NCBI RefSeq assembly: GCF_964656455.1
Contig: NC_135718.1
Span: 130,493,966-130,557,965, forward strand
DNA from: Halichoerus grypus
Lineage: Eukaryota; Chordata; Mammalia; Carnivora; Phocidae
DNA length: 64,000 bases
Direction of reading: 5' to 3'
Below are positions 46,620 through 59,245 of the stretch, piece after piece. The notes beneath the pieces were generated by a model that worked only from the letters and a program-made list of their open reading frames with translations, was not told the origin of the DNA and ran no database searches. The position numbers and the translations under genes are program-made. Numbering within the stretch: the stretch's first letter is position 1; each line of letters starts with the position of its first letter.

Positions 46620-47310
46620 AAGTGCGAGGGAAGGGCTGCCTGGCCACAGGCTGGAATGTTGGTTGATTTGCTAACTCTTCAGACTCTCTCGTCCCTGCAT
46701 CACACCTGTCACCAGCTTATGTCCATGCTGCGTCCTGAGCAGATCTCATGCCCCTCCTCTTTCCATCATCACTGGCATCTCCCCAGTGTAGGCCACCATC
46801 AGCTTTTCCCTAGGTGGCAGTAATCATCCATAACTGGTCTCCCCGGTCTTTCTAAAAACATACATCTGATCGTTTCATTCATATGCTCCCCGCCGTTTAC
46901 TGGCTCCTCCATCACCTCGGACAAAGTCCACACTCCTTTCCCTTCCTGATCTAGTTCCCTCTGCCTCCCTGGCCTTTCTCCTACCCCTGCCCCGGCTGCG
47001 TGCTCTTAACTTTTAGCACCCACTGTTCCTGCTGCTTGGAAACCTCCTAGGGCCCCTGTCTCTTCTGCCTGGTGTCATGAAGCCTCCAACGTAGAGCTCA
47101 AGGCCCCCTGGCAGGGACTCGGTGCTCCTCCTCTCAGCTCATCCCCTTCCCATTCACCACACTGCATAGCAACGATTTCTTTATCTACCGCCTCTTCTAG
47201 GCCAAAGGCTCCTTGAGGGCAGGAACTGTCTTACTCATTTCTCTTTCACCAATCCCGGGCACAGTGCCTGGCACACAGTAGGCCTGCAGGACATCTTTGA
47301 TAATAAGTCA
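46620..47310 (+). mobile_element. L2 copy
   Basis: The 3' part is clear: ggctccttgagggcaggaac then cacagtgcctggcacacag and taggc. The upstream 500 bases (gatcgtttcattcatatgct, cctcggacaaagtcc) fit L2 ORF2 text. Confidence 0.75.
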
Positions 47311-48089
47311 TTTGAAGAACTGCCCAGCCCCTCATTAGAAAGATGGCATCATTAACTTTGCACTTTATGAAATGGTGACTTAATAAACCATTGTGGGGGA
47401 TGGGAAGGAGTTAGCAATGAATAGTCAGCCTGCCAAATATGCTTTTACAAGTCGAATAACCTGCAGACGTGGTCATTTGAATTGACATCTGATGCTTCAA
47501 AAATCGTAGATAATGTAGTCTGCATCCACTGCCACTCCCATGATGTCATTAATTCTAAAAAACACCATTTTCATCTTTTAACATCTCTAAAAGTAGAAAG
47601 CGTCCTAAAATTGATGGTGTGCATCATTGATTAGTATGTATCTTACAATTATAATTGGCAGTGCTTTTCCCTTTCCTGGTGGGAGTGAGGGCTTAAAAAA
47701 GAAAACAAGTGAATTTGACTCCTGACTTGGGGAGCATCTGAAGGATTGTGTTCCCTCCCTCTGGTTCAGGGCCAGTCGGAGCTTGTGTGATGCGAACAGG
47801 AGCTAGAAAAGTCTGGTCCCGGAGCATGGGCGTGGTGGGCAGGCGGGTCCGAATCTAAATCCTCCTGTTCTCTCACTGCTTTTGCAACCCAGGACAAGTT
47901 AAATCCACTGCTTTCTTATCTGTAAAATGGGAATAAGCCCTCCTTCAGAGTTGAGAGGATGAGAGGAAATCATGTTCTACTCCTGGCCCCACCCGGCCCT
48001 CTGTTGGTGCTCAGTCACCAGACCAATCACGACCGTCACTCCTGTTACTGTGACCGCTAATCTCCATCTGTGCCTCTGCTTCCTTACAG

Positions 48090-48260
48090 CCATGGAGCCC
48101 ATCACTCAAGACAAGCGCGTCTCTCAGGGCCATAACGGCGACCTGTATTTCTCTAACGTGATGCTGCAGGACATGCAGACAGACTACAGCTGCAACGCGC
48201 GCTTCCACTTCACGCACACCATCCAGCAGAAGAATGCCTTCACCCTCAAGGTCCTCACCA
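48090..48260 (+). CDS. NFASC: NFASC exon: second half of Ig domain 2
   Basis: This exon encodes residues 179-235, from SMEPITQDK to FTLKVLT. The domain-closing motif DYSCNARF places Cys213 as the partner of Cys162. The acceptor is tccttacag and the donor gtaagt. Here the sequence reads QQKNAFTLK where I remember proline at the Ala position in human; this is a small difference in the Ig2 G-strand region. The exon ends in phase 1 and can splice either to the 51-bp cassette at 52270 or directly to the exon at 58310. Confidence 0.97.
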
Positions 48261-51200
48261 GTAAGTGCAGGTCCCGGCCCGGGGCTGGGAGCCAGGGGCG
48301 GAAGCCCACGGAGCCCGAGGAGCCCCGGGTACCTGGGTCTGGGGAAGCCTTGTCCCCGAGGCTGACCCAGAAATCCTTCCAGCTTATGAGGCCTGAGCTC
48401 GTTCAGCGGCTCTGAAACCACCTCGCTTGATTCTGAAGCCTTGCTAAACTCAGTCCTACTCTGAGTCAATGCCTCTCAAGCTTCTGAGGCAGTCCGAATC
48501 ACCTGGCCCACAGGGCAGCCATCCCCAGCCCAGCCCGAGCCTGCCTCCACCGTCCTGGCCTCCGTGTCCTCCCTCTGCTCTCCGGGTGCTCGGGACACAC
48601 AGCAGCACTGCTTTGAGTGGTCATCTAGTCCCTGCCTGGTAGTCTGTACTTCTAGAAACAAAGCCACAGGACAGAATATCCGCTTTAGCAGGGACCCCAA
48701 CACGAACTGTGTTTGATGCCAGACCACATGGGATGACTACATTTGCAAGCTGGAGATCTATGTTCTTGTTTTATTTGTTTTCATTTTTATTTCCGTACTC
48801 TGTTTGGCTGGTACCAAATGGGTCAGCATTGCCTGACCCAGGATAGCGTGGGTGGCCCCGCAGAGGAGAGAAGCGAGTAGTCAGTTCCCAGACACGCTTC
48901 TTGCCGGGGCCCCACCGGCCTGGAGCTCTGGCTGCACGTCCTCAGCCTGCCTAGGACATTGATTTCCAAGGGGCTGTGTTCGTCTGCACCGTGGATTTGT
49001 AACAGGCCTTCTATAGAGGAGCCCCCCACCCCCAAAAGACCTTGGTCTGTGTGACTCAGCTGTGGATGCTGTTTTCCACACCGGGGACAGTGGTGGTTGT
49101 GGGGGAAGCCAAGCAAAGGGCCTTATGTGGGTGCTGACAGCTGCCCCGGGTTGGAGAAGAGGGCCTGAACCCCGGCTTCCCCGAGCCCACGCGCCTCTCG
49201 GGGGGCGTCGGGGAGAGGCCAAGGGAGCTTGCTCCTCACTCAGGACAGCTGAGGGCCTGGTCTTCTTTCCTCAGCTGCCCCTGCCAGTGATGGAAGCAGG
49301 TGGTGCCGAGAACCCCAGCCCCACACTCTGTCTCCACCCGGCATTGAGGTGGACCCACAAGAAGCAGCTTCCTTCTTGTTCTCCTTCTCCTGTGTGGGAG
49401 TTCTTCTTCTCCTTTTCATTGTCTTCTCTTTGCTTTCTCACTCCCTTCCTCTCTATTTCCCTCCCACCTTCTTCCTTGCCTCTTTCCGCCTCTCATCTTC
49501 TGTCTCTCTCTCGGAACCCCATCTACCCTCCTCCAGCACCCCCGCTCCTGCAGCTCCCCACACACTGTTCCGAGTTGGAGTCGGGCTGCCCACAGTTTGC
49601 TGACCAACAGGATGGCTGGAAAACCCGGGATAAGCCCCCGCATGCTCCTGGCAGTAGACCCAGCCTCAGTCTACTTTGCTGCCCCCTCGCTAGCCTTCCT
49701 ATTCCAGACCCAGGCCCAGAGGGGACCCTTGGAGAAGAAAGTTGGGTTGTCTGGAGTGTCTCAGTACACGTCAGGAGGGATCCCCGGCCAGCTGGCTGAG
49801 CTGCAGAGGACAGTGTGGTCTGCCCAGGACCTCAGAGTGGCCTCCGGAGCCAGGACAGGGTGACAGCATGGGGCAGTGAAGGCGGCGGGAGCATCGAGCA
49901 GGATGCTCACTGAGCCAATCCCTGGATGGTCCTCAGTGCCATCACCTGGCTTCCTCTGCCTGCCCAGTGTGATGCTTAAAGTCAGACTCCTGTTTGGGGA
50001 CTGAGTCAGGTGACCTTCTGCGGTCCTGGGCAGAGGCCCTCAAGGTCACACAGGGTAGAGGCAGGGAGGTGGAGGTGCTAAAGAGCCTTTCTCTGTGGAA
50101 TTAGGCAGTTAGAGATTTTCAGCAACATTTAGAAGTCGGGCTTTCCAGAAACATCCTTTTGTCTACCAGAGGAGGTAAGGGCTATTTGTTTCTGCCTCAT
50201 TTCTGGGTCTCCTACTCCACTGAAAACGCTTTCCACCAAATGCCAAGAACCCCCCCAGGTGATGGGAACAGAGCCCTGTCTGCTTCCTGGAGTTCTCCCA
50301 GGGGCAGCTTTGGCCAGGAGCAAGTTCTGGGCATCTGAGCCAGCCCAGAATTGGGTACAGTTGCTTAAAATAGCACAGTTGTGCTCTCTTTGCTTTCCTG
50401 CCTGGAGAGGACACAGGCTCTTTCTTGTACCTTCAGAACCAGGTCTGGGGGTGGGAGGAAAAACAGCCAAGCTGGGACAGCTTCCAAGTCTCTCCTCACT
50501 GCGCGTTTCCGTCACAGTTTGCCCCTTAGGAGAAGACACCAATCTCATCATGGCTGATTGTGCGTTACCTACATTTAAGGAAGGGCCGGGGGGAAAGATA
50601 TCTAATACAAAACGCTGGGCGATCTGAAACCATTTTTAAAATTTGTTTTGGGATGCAGTCAAAGACAAACAGTGGAGTCAGCCTCACAGAGAGGTGATGT
50701 GCCTGTCCCACTTTGCCCATGCCAGAACAGGTCCCTTTGGTGACCATGGTGAGGGAGAAGGAGTCTCTCCTGAGGCAGACCATGGAGCACTAACCCTGCT
50801 TCCTCCTAATGTCTGCTATCTAAGTGGCACTCTTAGGAGTCAGAAAGTCTCCCTGAATTGCTCAGATGTGCTGCAGAATCCACAAACTGTAAGATCAGTT
50901 CCAAACTTGGGTCACTTCTCTGGAAAGAGAGCAGTTCTATTTCACCTGGTGGCATGGGAGCTTAGGAGCATGAAGCCAGGGCCCTTTAAGCTGTGTGCCC
51001 CTGTCCTCCCCACAGAGAGGGATGTCCCCTCCTGAGTGCGTCCTCAGCCCCTCGTCCCTTCTGCCACCCTGCCTCTCCATTCCACTGCAGGTTGGTTCCC
51101 ACCCCTAGCAGCAGACAAACCCAAGCTGACTTCCCAAACAGGCTCGGTCTTACAACATACCCCATCTTAAGGGATAGTTCTGAATAATGCAAATCTCCCT

Positions 51201-52269
51201 ACCAGGCTTTAAGCACATTTGGGAAGCAATACGGGTCCCAGCAAAGAGTGCGCACAGCCTCTGCAATCCGTTTTAACAGGAGTTGATCTGTCTTCAAATA
51301 TGCAAATATTCTGGCACAGCACCTCGCCTCCCTCAGGCGCTTGCTTGGACCAGGTCGGCTTCTCAAGGCTGTCTGCTTGGCTTCTAGCCAGCTGTACCGC
51401 CCCCCACCCGCTGTGGGTACCATCAAAACTTGAACCCAGTAGCTGGACGGGGATGGCGGTAGAAGAATGAAAAGCCTAGCCTTGGCAGGCTTAAGTGCCC
51501 TATTCCAAAACGTCTTTCACTGAGGATTAAATGCCCAGCGGTCTTAATTACCTAACATTGGAACCAAAGGCACCCGTCTGCTACTTAAGGAATGACTTCA
51601 GCCCAAGCCAGTCTAGGAGCTCAGAATCTCCGGCTTAGTCCATACGCTCTTTCCACCAGAGACATCTCAGAGACCAGGGTGGTGCCCACTGGTCAGGTGG
51701 GGGGGCGGGGGCGCTTGCCAAGAGTCCCTCTGTCCCTCTCTCTCAGCTGATGAACTATATCTCTTGGACTGTCTTCTCTCACTGACCTCCCACCTTTGCA
51801 CCTTAGCTTCTGCCCAGGGAGGGCTTTGCTCTTTTCCTCAGGGCTCACTCACACTCCTTTCTCTTTAGCTGCCCCGGGAGCTGGCCTGATCCAGAGTCCT
51901 GGGAACTGAGGATTTTGATGGGAAGTTGTTCAAAAGACGGCTACAGGATGCCACTAATCCTTATTTCATTTGTTTGAAATACAGTAGGATCAAGCCATTA
52001 AAGGTCAAGCCTAATTTCTTTCATTAAAAAGAAATTTCTTTTATTATTGCCTTCTTTTGCAGGATTTAACCTTTTCTTCCCTTTTTTGGGCTGTTTTATG
52101 TTGCTTGTTCTTCACCAAGCACATTTCCTTTCCAAATATGCTGTGTCTTTCCTTTGCAAAATCCCCGGTTGTTTTCTGCGGCTTTGCATTTCTGTTGTTC
52201 TCTCCCTGTTTATGCCTCCATGAGCTGTCCGTGGCCTCCTGTTTGCTCACCCTCTTTTGTTTATTGCAG
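48261..52269 (+). other. NFASC: NFASC intron upstream of the 51-bp cassette
   Basis: 4.0 kb. I recognise no interspersed repeat in it. The final 250 bases are strongly pyrimidine-rich, the expected place for PTB-type regulation of the cassette exon. Open frames such as 49062-49799 have no recognisable protein. Confidence 0.8.
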
Positions 52270-52320
52270 ACAACCCCTATAATGACTCGTCCTTAAGAAA
52301 CCACCCTGACATGTATAGTG
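52270..52320 (+). CDS. NFASC: NFASC 51-bp cassette exon in the Ig2-Ig3 linker
   Basis: This exon encodes 17 residues (236-252, NNPYNDSSLRNHPDMYS) and passes one base on. Length 51 and phase 1 on both sides make it an in-frame cassette. Included, the join reads VLT-NNPYND...[12 protein letters not shown]; skipped, it reads [12 protein letters not shown]. Both forms agree with neurofascin isoforms as I remember them. The acceptor is ttattgcag after a long pyrimidine-rich stretch, and the donor gtgagt. The insert is polar, has no cysteine and sits at the bend between Ig2 and Ig3. Another AG after a pyrimidine run (tcttttgcag, near 52063) is a possible decoy acceptor. Confidence 0.93.
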
Positions 52321-53796
52321 GTGAGTCGCCGCGGTAACCTTGGGAGTAACCTTGCCTGTCCTAACCCCAGTTTGCCTAACTTGACTGATACCGTGTCTCA
52401 TTAACTCATGCTGGGTGGCAGGGCTGACAGTCGGCCAGACCAGGGTGCCAAGGGGCCCCCTTCCGGACACTGCTCTCCGGGAGGACGGTGTGGCCAGTGT
52501 GGGAGTTTGAGGTAGCTCACGTGGTGCTCCGGTTTCTGGGAACAGGCAAGCCGCCAGTTGCTGAAATCTGGACAGGTTGGTCAGACTAGGGTAGGACTCC
52601 GAAAGAGCTTCTTGGAGGGTCCTGTAGAAACGTAGAAATCTGTGGTGGATGGATGGAGAATATCTGAGGAGAGGGGAGTCCACACAGTGAGGAAGAAGCA
52701 GGGAGTCTGGTTCCTGTTAGCGGTTTAAAGGATGCAGAGAGCTTTGTGATATAATTAGTTAACCTGTACATGTCTGGATGTGACCTGCCTACCTTGTAAT
52801 CTAGCCTTAGTTACTGGGGGTACCATTTCACCGGCCCCATGTCTCTTTAAAATCCCTCTGGGAAAAATGAGTAAGAGTCCAGCTCTGAGTTCTCTTTGAA
52901 GGTAAGTATAAATGCAGGTGGGCCATGCCTGGTCTCTGTTGCCTGGGCTGCTTCTCTCCTCCGGCGGCATGTACAAATCCAGTGCGCAGCTGTCCACACA
53001 CTTGGAACAGTTTCCATGAGGCATATTTCTAACTCATCGCACAACTGGTTGCTCAGCTGATGAGTAGAGTAATTGGCTATTCCACACCTGAGTCCCTGCC
53101 CCCTCACCACGGCTCAAGAATGTCTTGTTTTCCTTGAGCAGCCAGAGGGAACAGTCATTTGCTGGCTTTGGCGAGGCAGCTGGCCCCCATCATCAGTTAT
53201 GCCTCGGAAGCTGAGGCTGCAGGTCCCCAGGGCCAGCATTGTGGCCTCCAATAGATAGGAAGTGTCTGCATTGTGATGTGCTAATATAAACAATGATCGG
53301 TGTCTGGGGTGGGGGAGGGGAAGAGGGAGGGAGAGCCCCAGAGAGAGGCAAAGGCTCTAACTTGGCATCAAGCCCCTAGAGCCACACTGAGATTCTGCCA
53401 AAGAGATTTACTGCCCAAGGAGGCAGGGGATCTTTGTTGGATTCAGGGGTGTTGTTTGTTTTCAAAATAATGGGGCCAACCACCATTGTGTCAAGAGCCC
53501 CAGAGCATTGGTGTGGAATGTGCCTTTCTCTAAATTGGATTTCAGGTAATCTATTATGGAAGTATTCTTGAAGCTAGAGTATATCAGAGCCAGAAGGTCC
53601 CTTAGAGACCATCTGGTCCAAGCGCCTCCTTTGTGTTAGATAAACCATTCAGGGGAACAAGCATGTAGAATTGTTTTCTCAATGGGATAAATTTGAGTGA
53701 TTCCAGCCACTTAAACTTTGTGGCCAGTGGTAGATGTGATTACAAGTGAATGCGTGGGAGTTCTAAGAACCATCCAGGGCTATAAAATCCAGCAAA

Positions 53797-53829
53797 GCTC
53801 GCAAGAACTCACAAGAACTCACAAGAACC
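53797..53829 (+). repeat. 10-bp tandem repeat, three copies
   Basis: The unit cacaagaact occurs three times, the first as cgcaagaact and the last ending in ccc. Confidence 0.85.
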
Positions 53830-54269
53830 CCTTCTCCTCGATCCAGGGTAGAATGAATGTGGCTGACCCAAGCATGAAGCCAGCTGGAAGGGATATAAAG
53901 TCAAAGTGAGACACATGCTGAACAAAGGGCAGCTAGGTTGAATGCTTCTAGAAAGAAACAGAAAGTGAGAAGGAAGGAAGATAAGGTCCTTTCTGAGTAC
54001 GGGGCTGGACATTGAGACACAAGGCAGTGAAAAATGCCCAGTGCATCCGTCTGCTTGGCTTTGAAATATGGCATGTCTCTTGTAGCGATAGGGCCACCCC
54101 ATAACTACACTTTGTTCTAGTGATTTCTCCAGTGGTTTAGTATCCTTTGAACCTATGCCAGATGTCCCCTGACCTGCTGAGTGGCAGGGGGCAGCTGGTC
54201 TGAGACTGTAGCTTGCCACGTAGAATTCACCTGGCAAGGAAACAAGGAAGAGAAGAGTGGGCACTCTGA

Positions 54270-54465
54270 GATGGACAGCCTCGAATTAAATGCAGGCTTC
54301 TGAGTGACCTTGGGCAAGTCATTTAGTGTGTGAAAACCTTAATCTCCTCATCTGTAAAATAGGTATATGACCTGCCCCGTAGGGTTGTCATGAAGAATAA
54401 CCAGGATAATGTGCACCTGGTCGCTAGCATGGTGTCAGACACATCAATGATTAGTACGTGTTACT
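54270..54465 (+). mobile_element. MIR
   Basis: The text gagtgaccttgggcaagtca, cctcatctgtaaaataggta, then agggttgtcatgaagaa. Confidence 0.8.
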
Positions 54466-55529
54466 ACAGTATTGGTATTGAAGGGAATGGTTTAGTGTTG
54501 ACTGAAGTTAAGTTGGACACAGAGAACTTGAAGAGAAGCCAAGGGGTTCAGCGAGCACCATTATGGGAAGAAATTACTATGGAGAGAGGGATTTTAGGGC
54601 AGATTAGAGAAATGAAAGCTATTCAGATCCTCAGCTCTGCTGAGACCTGGATCAGAAAAAAGCTCCAACTATTGCATGAGGGATTGGGGTTAGACTTATG
54701 GGAGAGATTTCCTGACAGTGGAGGGTATCAAATGTTACTAGACAGAGAGTTTTTCTTATCTTCTGGGATTGTTTGTTTCGTCAGCCATTCCTGGAGCCAG
54801 AGAGGTGAATGAGATGCCACAGATCCAACCCCAGTTCTTAATTCTGAGAATGGAAAGCAGCAAATGTGGGATCCAGCTGCCCCTAAAAGCTGTTTTTGGA
54901 AAAGGTTCTCAGATACATCTGATGCATTGGACTCTCTTCCACTAACCCACAGTGCTTAACAGAGGGGAATAACTCAGGTTTTCAGCAATCTTGACCTTTC
55001 CTCTCATAGGAGTTGATTAAGACATTTTTTCATTGGCCCTTTAAAGCCAAGGTGGCTGAGGCAGTGTCATATCTTGATGTCTCCCTGCTGCCCAGATTCC
55101 CCTGGAAACCCATGATCCCACCCATGAGCCAGGGAGAGCAGGAAAGGACAGACAGTCCTTGGGCTAGAGGTCAGAGGGGCCCACGTGGGAAGCTCTTCCT
55201 GAATCCACTGACGTGAGCTTTGGTGTCTGGGTTCTGAGTTTGATCTGATATTAGGTCCAACCCCAGCCCTGAAGATCAGGGAGAATAAGAGCAGCATCAT
55301 GAGGCTGGACAGGCTGAATCCCCATCTCTAAGAGATGGGTGAGATCATATGACCCTAGGAGACTGTCATCCTCTACCATGCAGAGTCCTAGAGAGTAATC
55401 ACCTTTGTCTTGGAGATTCTTCCTGCATCTCCTACTCCAGGGAAAGAAATTAGCCACCTTCCCTTGGGGGCAGTGGCCCCCAAAGCCACCAGCTGGATTG
55501 TCCTTCATCAATTTTCATGTAAATCCCTC

Positions 55530-55670
55530 CTGCTGCAGCTGACCTCATAACCTCCCCTTTGGGTTCAGCTTCTCATCCCTTAATGAAACCACGTGTCACC
55601 CTGACTCCTCTTCAAGCTTTCCATGGCCTTAAGAATCCAGTTGAAATGCCTTTGGAACCTCTTAATTCCC
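55530..55670 (+). mobile_element. Possible L2 fragment
   Basis: The text accacgtgtcaccctgactc followed by ctttccatggccttaagaat is L2-like. Short and diverged. Confidence 0.4.
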
Positions 55671-55879
55671 AGCCCAGCTTCTCTCTCCAGCTTGGGCCTT
55701 AGAAACCAGGGAGGGATGAGATCTTAGCCTAGTGGAAGAGGTTCACCAGAGCAGCTCAACAAGATACTATGCCTTTTTCCTTCACCTCTTTTACCCTTGG
55801 ATTTGGGTTTTCTTTGGTTTGATGCTCCCAAAGCTGACTGTCAGAAGGAGGGACAGATGGGGTAGCCATCTTTAAAGAG

Positions 55880-56120
55880 GCGAGATAGTATAACTATCAG
55901 AGTACACGCTTTGGTGCCAAATGGTCCAGAATCCAAAACATAACTGGCTTGTGACCTTGCCAAGTCTATGGATTTCCTTGAGCCTCAGTTCCCTCTGCTG
56001 AAAATGGAGGTGGTACCCCCCAGGTTTGTTGTGAGGATTAAGCATGACTATGATATCTAGAGAGGGCTATTAGCAAAGGCTTGGCCCCTCATGAATGCCC
56101 ACCAAATGGTGGCCCTGATT
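55880..56120 (+). mobile_element. MIR
   Basis: The text tggcttgtgaccttgccaag, gagcctcagttccctctg, then gtttgttgtgaggattaag. Confidence 0.78.
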
Positions 56121-58309
56121 ATTACCTCTGACTTTTAGGATGTTCTTCCCTGTATTTTTGAACTTTGGCTTGTTTCCCAGTAGCTTCTCTTCCTTTGGGA
56201 TAATTCTATGGTTGCTAGCCCACATCCTACAAGTGAAGTATTGCTGTAACCTTTTTATAGTCACGGCAACAGCATGTCAAGGCCCCCACAGCGAGACTCA
56301 GCTCTTTTCTCCTCCTTTCCATACTTGGTGCTTTGCTGGTCAAGTGTGCTCGAGGTGCTGCCTGCTATGGTGTGAATTAAATGTCCACGGGGTCGCAGGT
56401 TGGTTTCTGCAGATTTCGTCACTTCGTGGAAGGAGTATGCCAGCTGAGCTGGGACCTCTTCCACGTAGTCCCAGCATTCCCAGCACTCATTCAGAGTCAC
56501 CAGCCTAACACCAGGGCCTCCTGCCCTGAAATATCCTTCTCCTCATAGTTCCCTTGACCTTGTGTTATCTGGACTGTTCTGGTGATTCCATGATAACGGG
56601 TGGGAGGAAGCTACTGCTTTGGTATCAGGCTTCCTTGGTACTGAGAGCTGGCTGCTACAAGGGTCATAGGCGGTAACCGATTAACCACATAATGGATTAA
56701 CCCGGTCAGTAGCCACTGTTGTATATGTGTGTGCTGGTGGGACACATGAGGACATCTACAGAAAGAGAAATAACACATGGGGTACACTGTCGCCTTCTTT
56801 TTTGTTCCCTCCTCCCCTTGAATTCATTCATCCCACAACACTCACGGAACGCTTGCTGTATGTGCCACGCGTTGTGCCGGCCGCCTCACTAACTCCGCGT
56901 ACGTCTCATCATTTCTTCCCCTGACAAAAGCATAAAATAGACCCCAGCTCTATGAAACGCACTCCCCGATGGCTAATGGAGAGAAGATGAGTGCCTCTGA
57001 GACAGGAGCCCTGCTGATCCAGCCAGGCACCGGCCTGTCCAACAAGCTCTTTTAGGAGACACCAGTGTCACAGAGACAAGAGTTCCCCTGCCACCCTGTC
57101 CTCACTGCCAGGACCCGTTAATGGCCCCCAGCCAGGAAGATGCCTTTGCCCCACTCCAGGCATCTCTGACGGCTCCCAGCTCCTGGCAGCTCTGCCTGCC
57201 TTCCTCCTCTCGCTTCTCCAACTGAGCCTAAGACCCACTGCACCCCTGGGTAGACTCAGCTTCTAGCTTTCACTCTTCTTGTTTATAACTCTACACCTTT
57301 GGGCAGGGGTGTCTCCTGCAGCTTCCCTTTGCTTTGGGGTTCCTGGTTGGAAAACCCCTGCTCTTCTCCCTTCCGTCTTACCCATGTCCTTAGAACTGTG
57401 CAAAGAGCTCCCCAGGAGAGGTGAGGCGCAGGTAAGGTGGGGTCCGCCGTGCTGGGGCTGTGCCCAGACTTGCATGACCCCGTCCACAGCCAAACAGCCA
57501 CCCTGGCCTTCAAACCCTGCATGCATGGCACTGTTTGTGGACGTGGCTGCTCCAGCCTAGTTGAATTGTAGATCACCTCCCCCATCTCGGCTGCCACTTT
57601 CCACTCCCCCTCCCCCAGTCTCTCACATCCAATTAACACCCTCCTCCCAGCCCCCTTCCCGAGTCATTAGTGAAGAAGCAGAATGCTCTTGGCCCCAGAG
57701 TGATTTCCTGTCATTTCTGCTCATTCATTCTCTCCATGTCTTTGCTAAACCATTAATAATGTTGCCTGCATTTCTGACTGTTCATCTGGGTCTCTGTGGC
57801 TTCATCCCAGCTCCTTGTCTCCAGGGTCCCAAAGAGCAGGTTGTCTGTCCTGTGGCCCCAGTACGTGCCTTCTCATTCATCCACTGCTGCTGAGACGGCC
57901 TCCCGGGGGGCCACCACATTGGTCTCTGGGGTCCCAACACAAGATGCTCAGGGAGTAAACCGCTCACTGCTCAGACAACCCCCTCCGCCTTTCCCAGGAA
58001 GGTGGGGTTTACTGAACTGGGGAGGAAGCTGGGCTCCTCTTGGCAGATCCTTTCAGATCTTAGAGCTGCTCACACACATGTGCCAATGGGGCCGGGGAGC
58101 CCCGCGCTTCCTAACACACCTCTCTTAATGATGCCCTGGCCCTTGGGTGGGGGGGCGGTTTCAGCTGGGAGGGTCTGGGACTTGGTGCCTCTGAGGGTAA
58201 GGGGGTAAGTAGGGGGCGTGATGACACTTCTTCCTAGCCTGACTGCTTGGGCCTAGCTGGGTCAGCTCTGGGCAGGAGGCTCATGAGAGCGTCTTCTATC
58301 CTATTTCAG

Positions 58310-58421
58310 CGCGAGGAGTTGCAGAAAGAACACCCAGCTTCATGTATCCCCAGGGCACGGCGAGCAGTCAGATGGTGCTGCGTGGCATGGATCTCTTGCT
58401 GGAGTGCATCGCCTCCGGGGT
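58310..58421 (+). CDS. NFASC: NFASC exon: first half of Ig domain 3
   Basis: This exon encodes residues 253-289 (numbered with the cassette), from ARGVAERTP to ECIASG. It holds the first Ig3 cysteine (Cys285, LLLECIASG). The acceptor is ctatttcag and the donor gtacgt. The first codon is Ala (g+cg) when the cassette is included and Thr (a+cg) when it is skipped. The exon ends in phase 2, as in Ig1 and Ig5. Confidence 0.97.
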
Positions 58422-58846
58422 GTACGTACAGCTTGCACCCCCACTCTGGTCCCTCCCCGGGAGGATGGGGCTGGGAATTCGCGCAGGCTCTCTTCTTGCC
58501 ACAGTGTGCGGAGGCAAAAAGAGACACAGACAGCCCCTAGCAAGGCCTTTGCAAAGCATCATCATTCCCATCCCACTCTGGCTGTCTCTTTTATGGGTAA
58601 CAGACCAGGAGGGGAGACAGGTAGGCGTCCCGCACGTGTGTTCACACCCCGTGTGACTTTACAGCAGCCCCTTGGGGCTCTCTGGCCAAGCATCCCCTGT
58701 GTACAGGAGAGGGCCTCTCTCAGAGGACATGTGTCCTTCTGGTTGCACCTACACTTCAAGGACGCCCGGGTGTCCAGAGCTCTGTAGAAGAAGAGCAGGG
58801 CCGCAGTTGGTGCTAATCCCTGTTTCCTGCTCGGTCTCTCTCCCAG
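58422..58846 (+). other. NFASC: NFASC intron within Ig3
   Basis: 425 bases, phase 2. No repeat recognised. Confidence 0.85.
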
Positions 58847-59031
58847 CCCAACACCAGACATCGCGTGGTACAAGAAGGGTGGGGACCTCCCATCTGACAA
58901 GGCCAAGTTTGAGAACTTTAACAAGGCTCTCCGTATCACCAACGTCTCCGAGGAAGACTCTGGGGAGTATTTCTGCCTGGCCTCCAACAAGATGGGCAGC
59001 ATCCGGCACACGATCTCGGTGAGAGTAAAGG
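58847..59031 (+). CDS. NFASC: NFASC exon: second half of Ig domain 3
   Basis: This exon encodes residues 290-351, from [11 protein letters not shown] to ISVRVK. It shows the core Trp (IAWYKKGG), an N-glycosylation sequon NVS at Asn322, and the domain end [11 protein letters not shown] with Cys333 pairing with Cys285. The acceptor is tctcccag and the donor gtacgt. It ends in phase 1. The intron before it is only 425 bases long. Confidence 0.97.
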
Positions 59032-59194
59032 GTACGTTGTGTGTATTTCTCATTATGATGATTTTGCCAGCCCTACACGCCACAACCACCTTTCCCTCTG
59101 TGGGTGGGGGAGGGGCAGGGGGAGTAGGGGAGAGCCGATAACACACGGGTTAGTGGCCATGGTGACCTGCCAGGGATAGTGTCACCCTCTGGAT

Positions 59195-59245
59195 GTGAGT
59201 GTGTGTGTGTGTGAGTGTGTGTGTGTGTGTGTGTGCACGCACACG
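59195..59245 (+). repeat. (GT)n microsatellite
   Basis: GT units with a few GA interruptions, changing into gcacgcacacgcac; located in the intron between Ig3 and Ig4. Confidence 0.93.

Larger units (their letters stand above)
45693..48089 (+). other. NFASC: NFASC intron within Ig2
   Basis: 2.4 kb, phase 1. Contains a MIR, an L2 and an AT-rich island (47430-47690) in otherwise GC-rich sequence. Confidence 0.85.
52321..58309 (+). other. NFASC: NFASC intron downstream of the 51-bp cassette
   Basis: 6.0 kb with two MIRs, a 10-bp tandem repeat and a possible L2 piece. 52330-53780, 54470-55500 and 56130-58300 show no feature I can name. Confidence 0.8.

Noticed and set aside
48011..48469. 152-codon minus-strand open frame
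   Set aside because: Antisense shadow of the second Ig2 exon.
49062..49799. 245-codon plus-strand open frame inside an NFASC intron
   Set aside because: Composition follows a pyrimidine-rich stretch (Ser/Leu/Pro run); no recognisable domain and not flanked by fitting splice sites.
58562..59146. 194-codon minus-strand open frame
   Set aside because: Antisense shadow of the second Ig3 exon; codon structure follows the coding strand.
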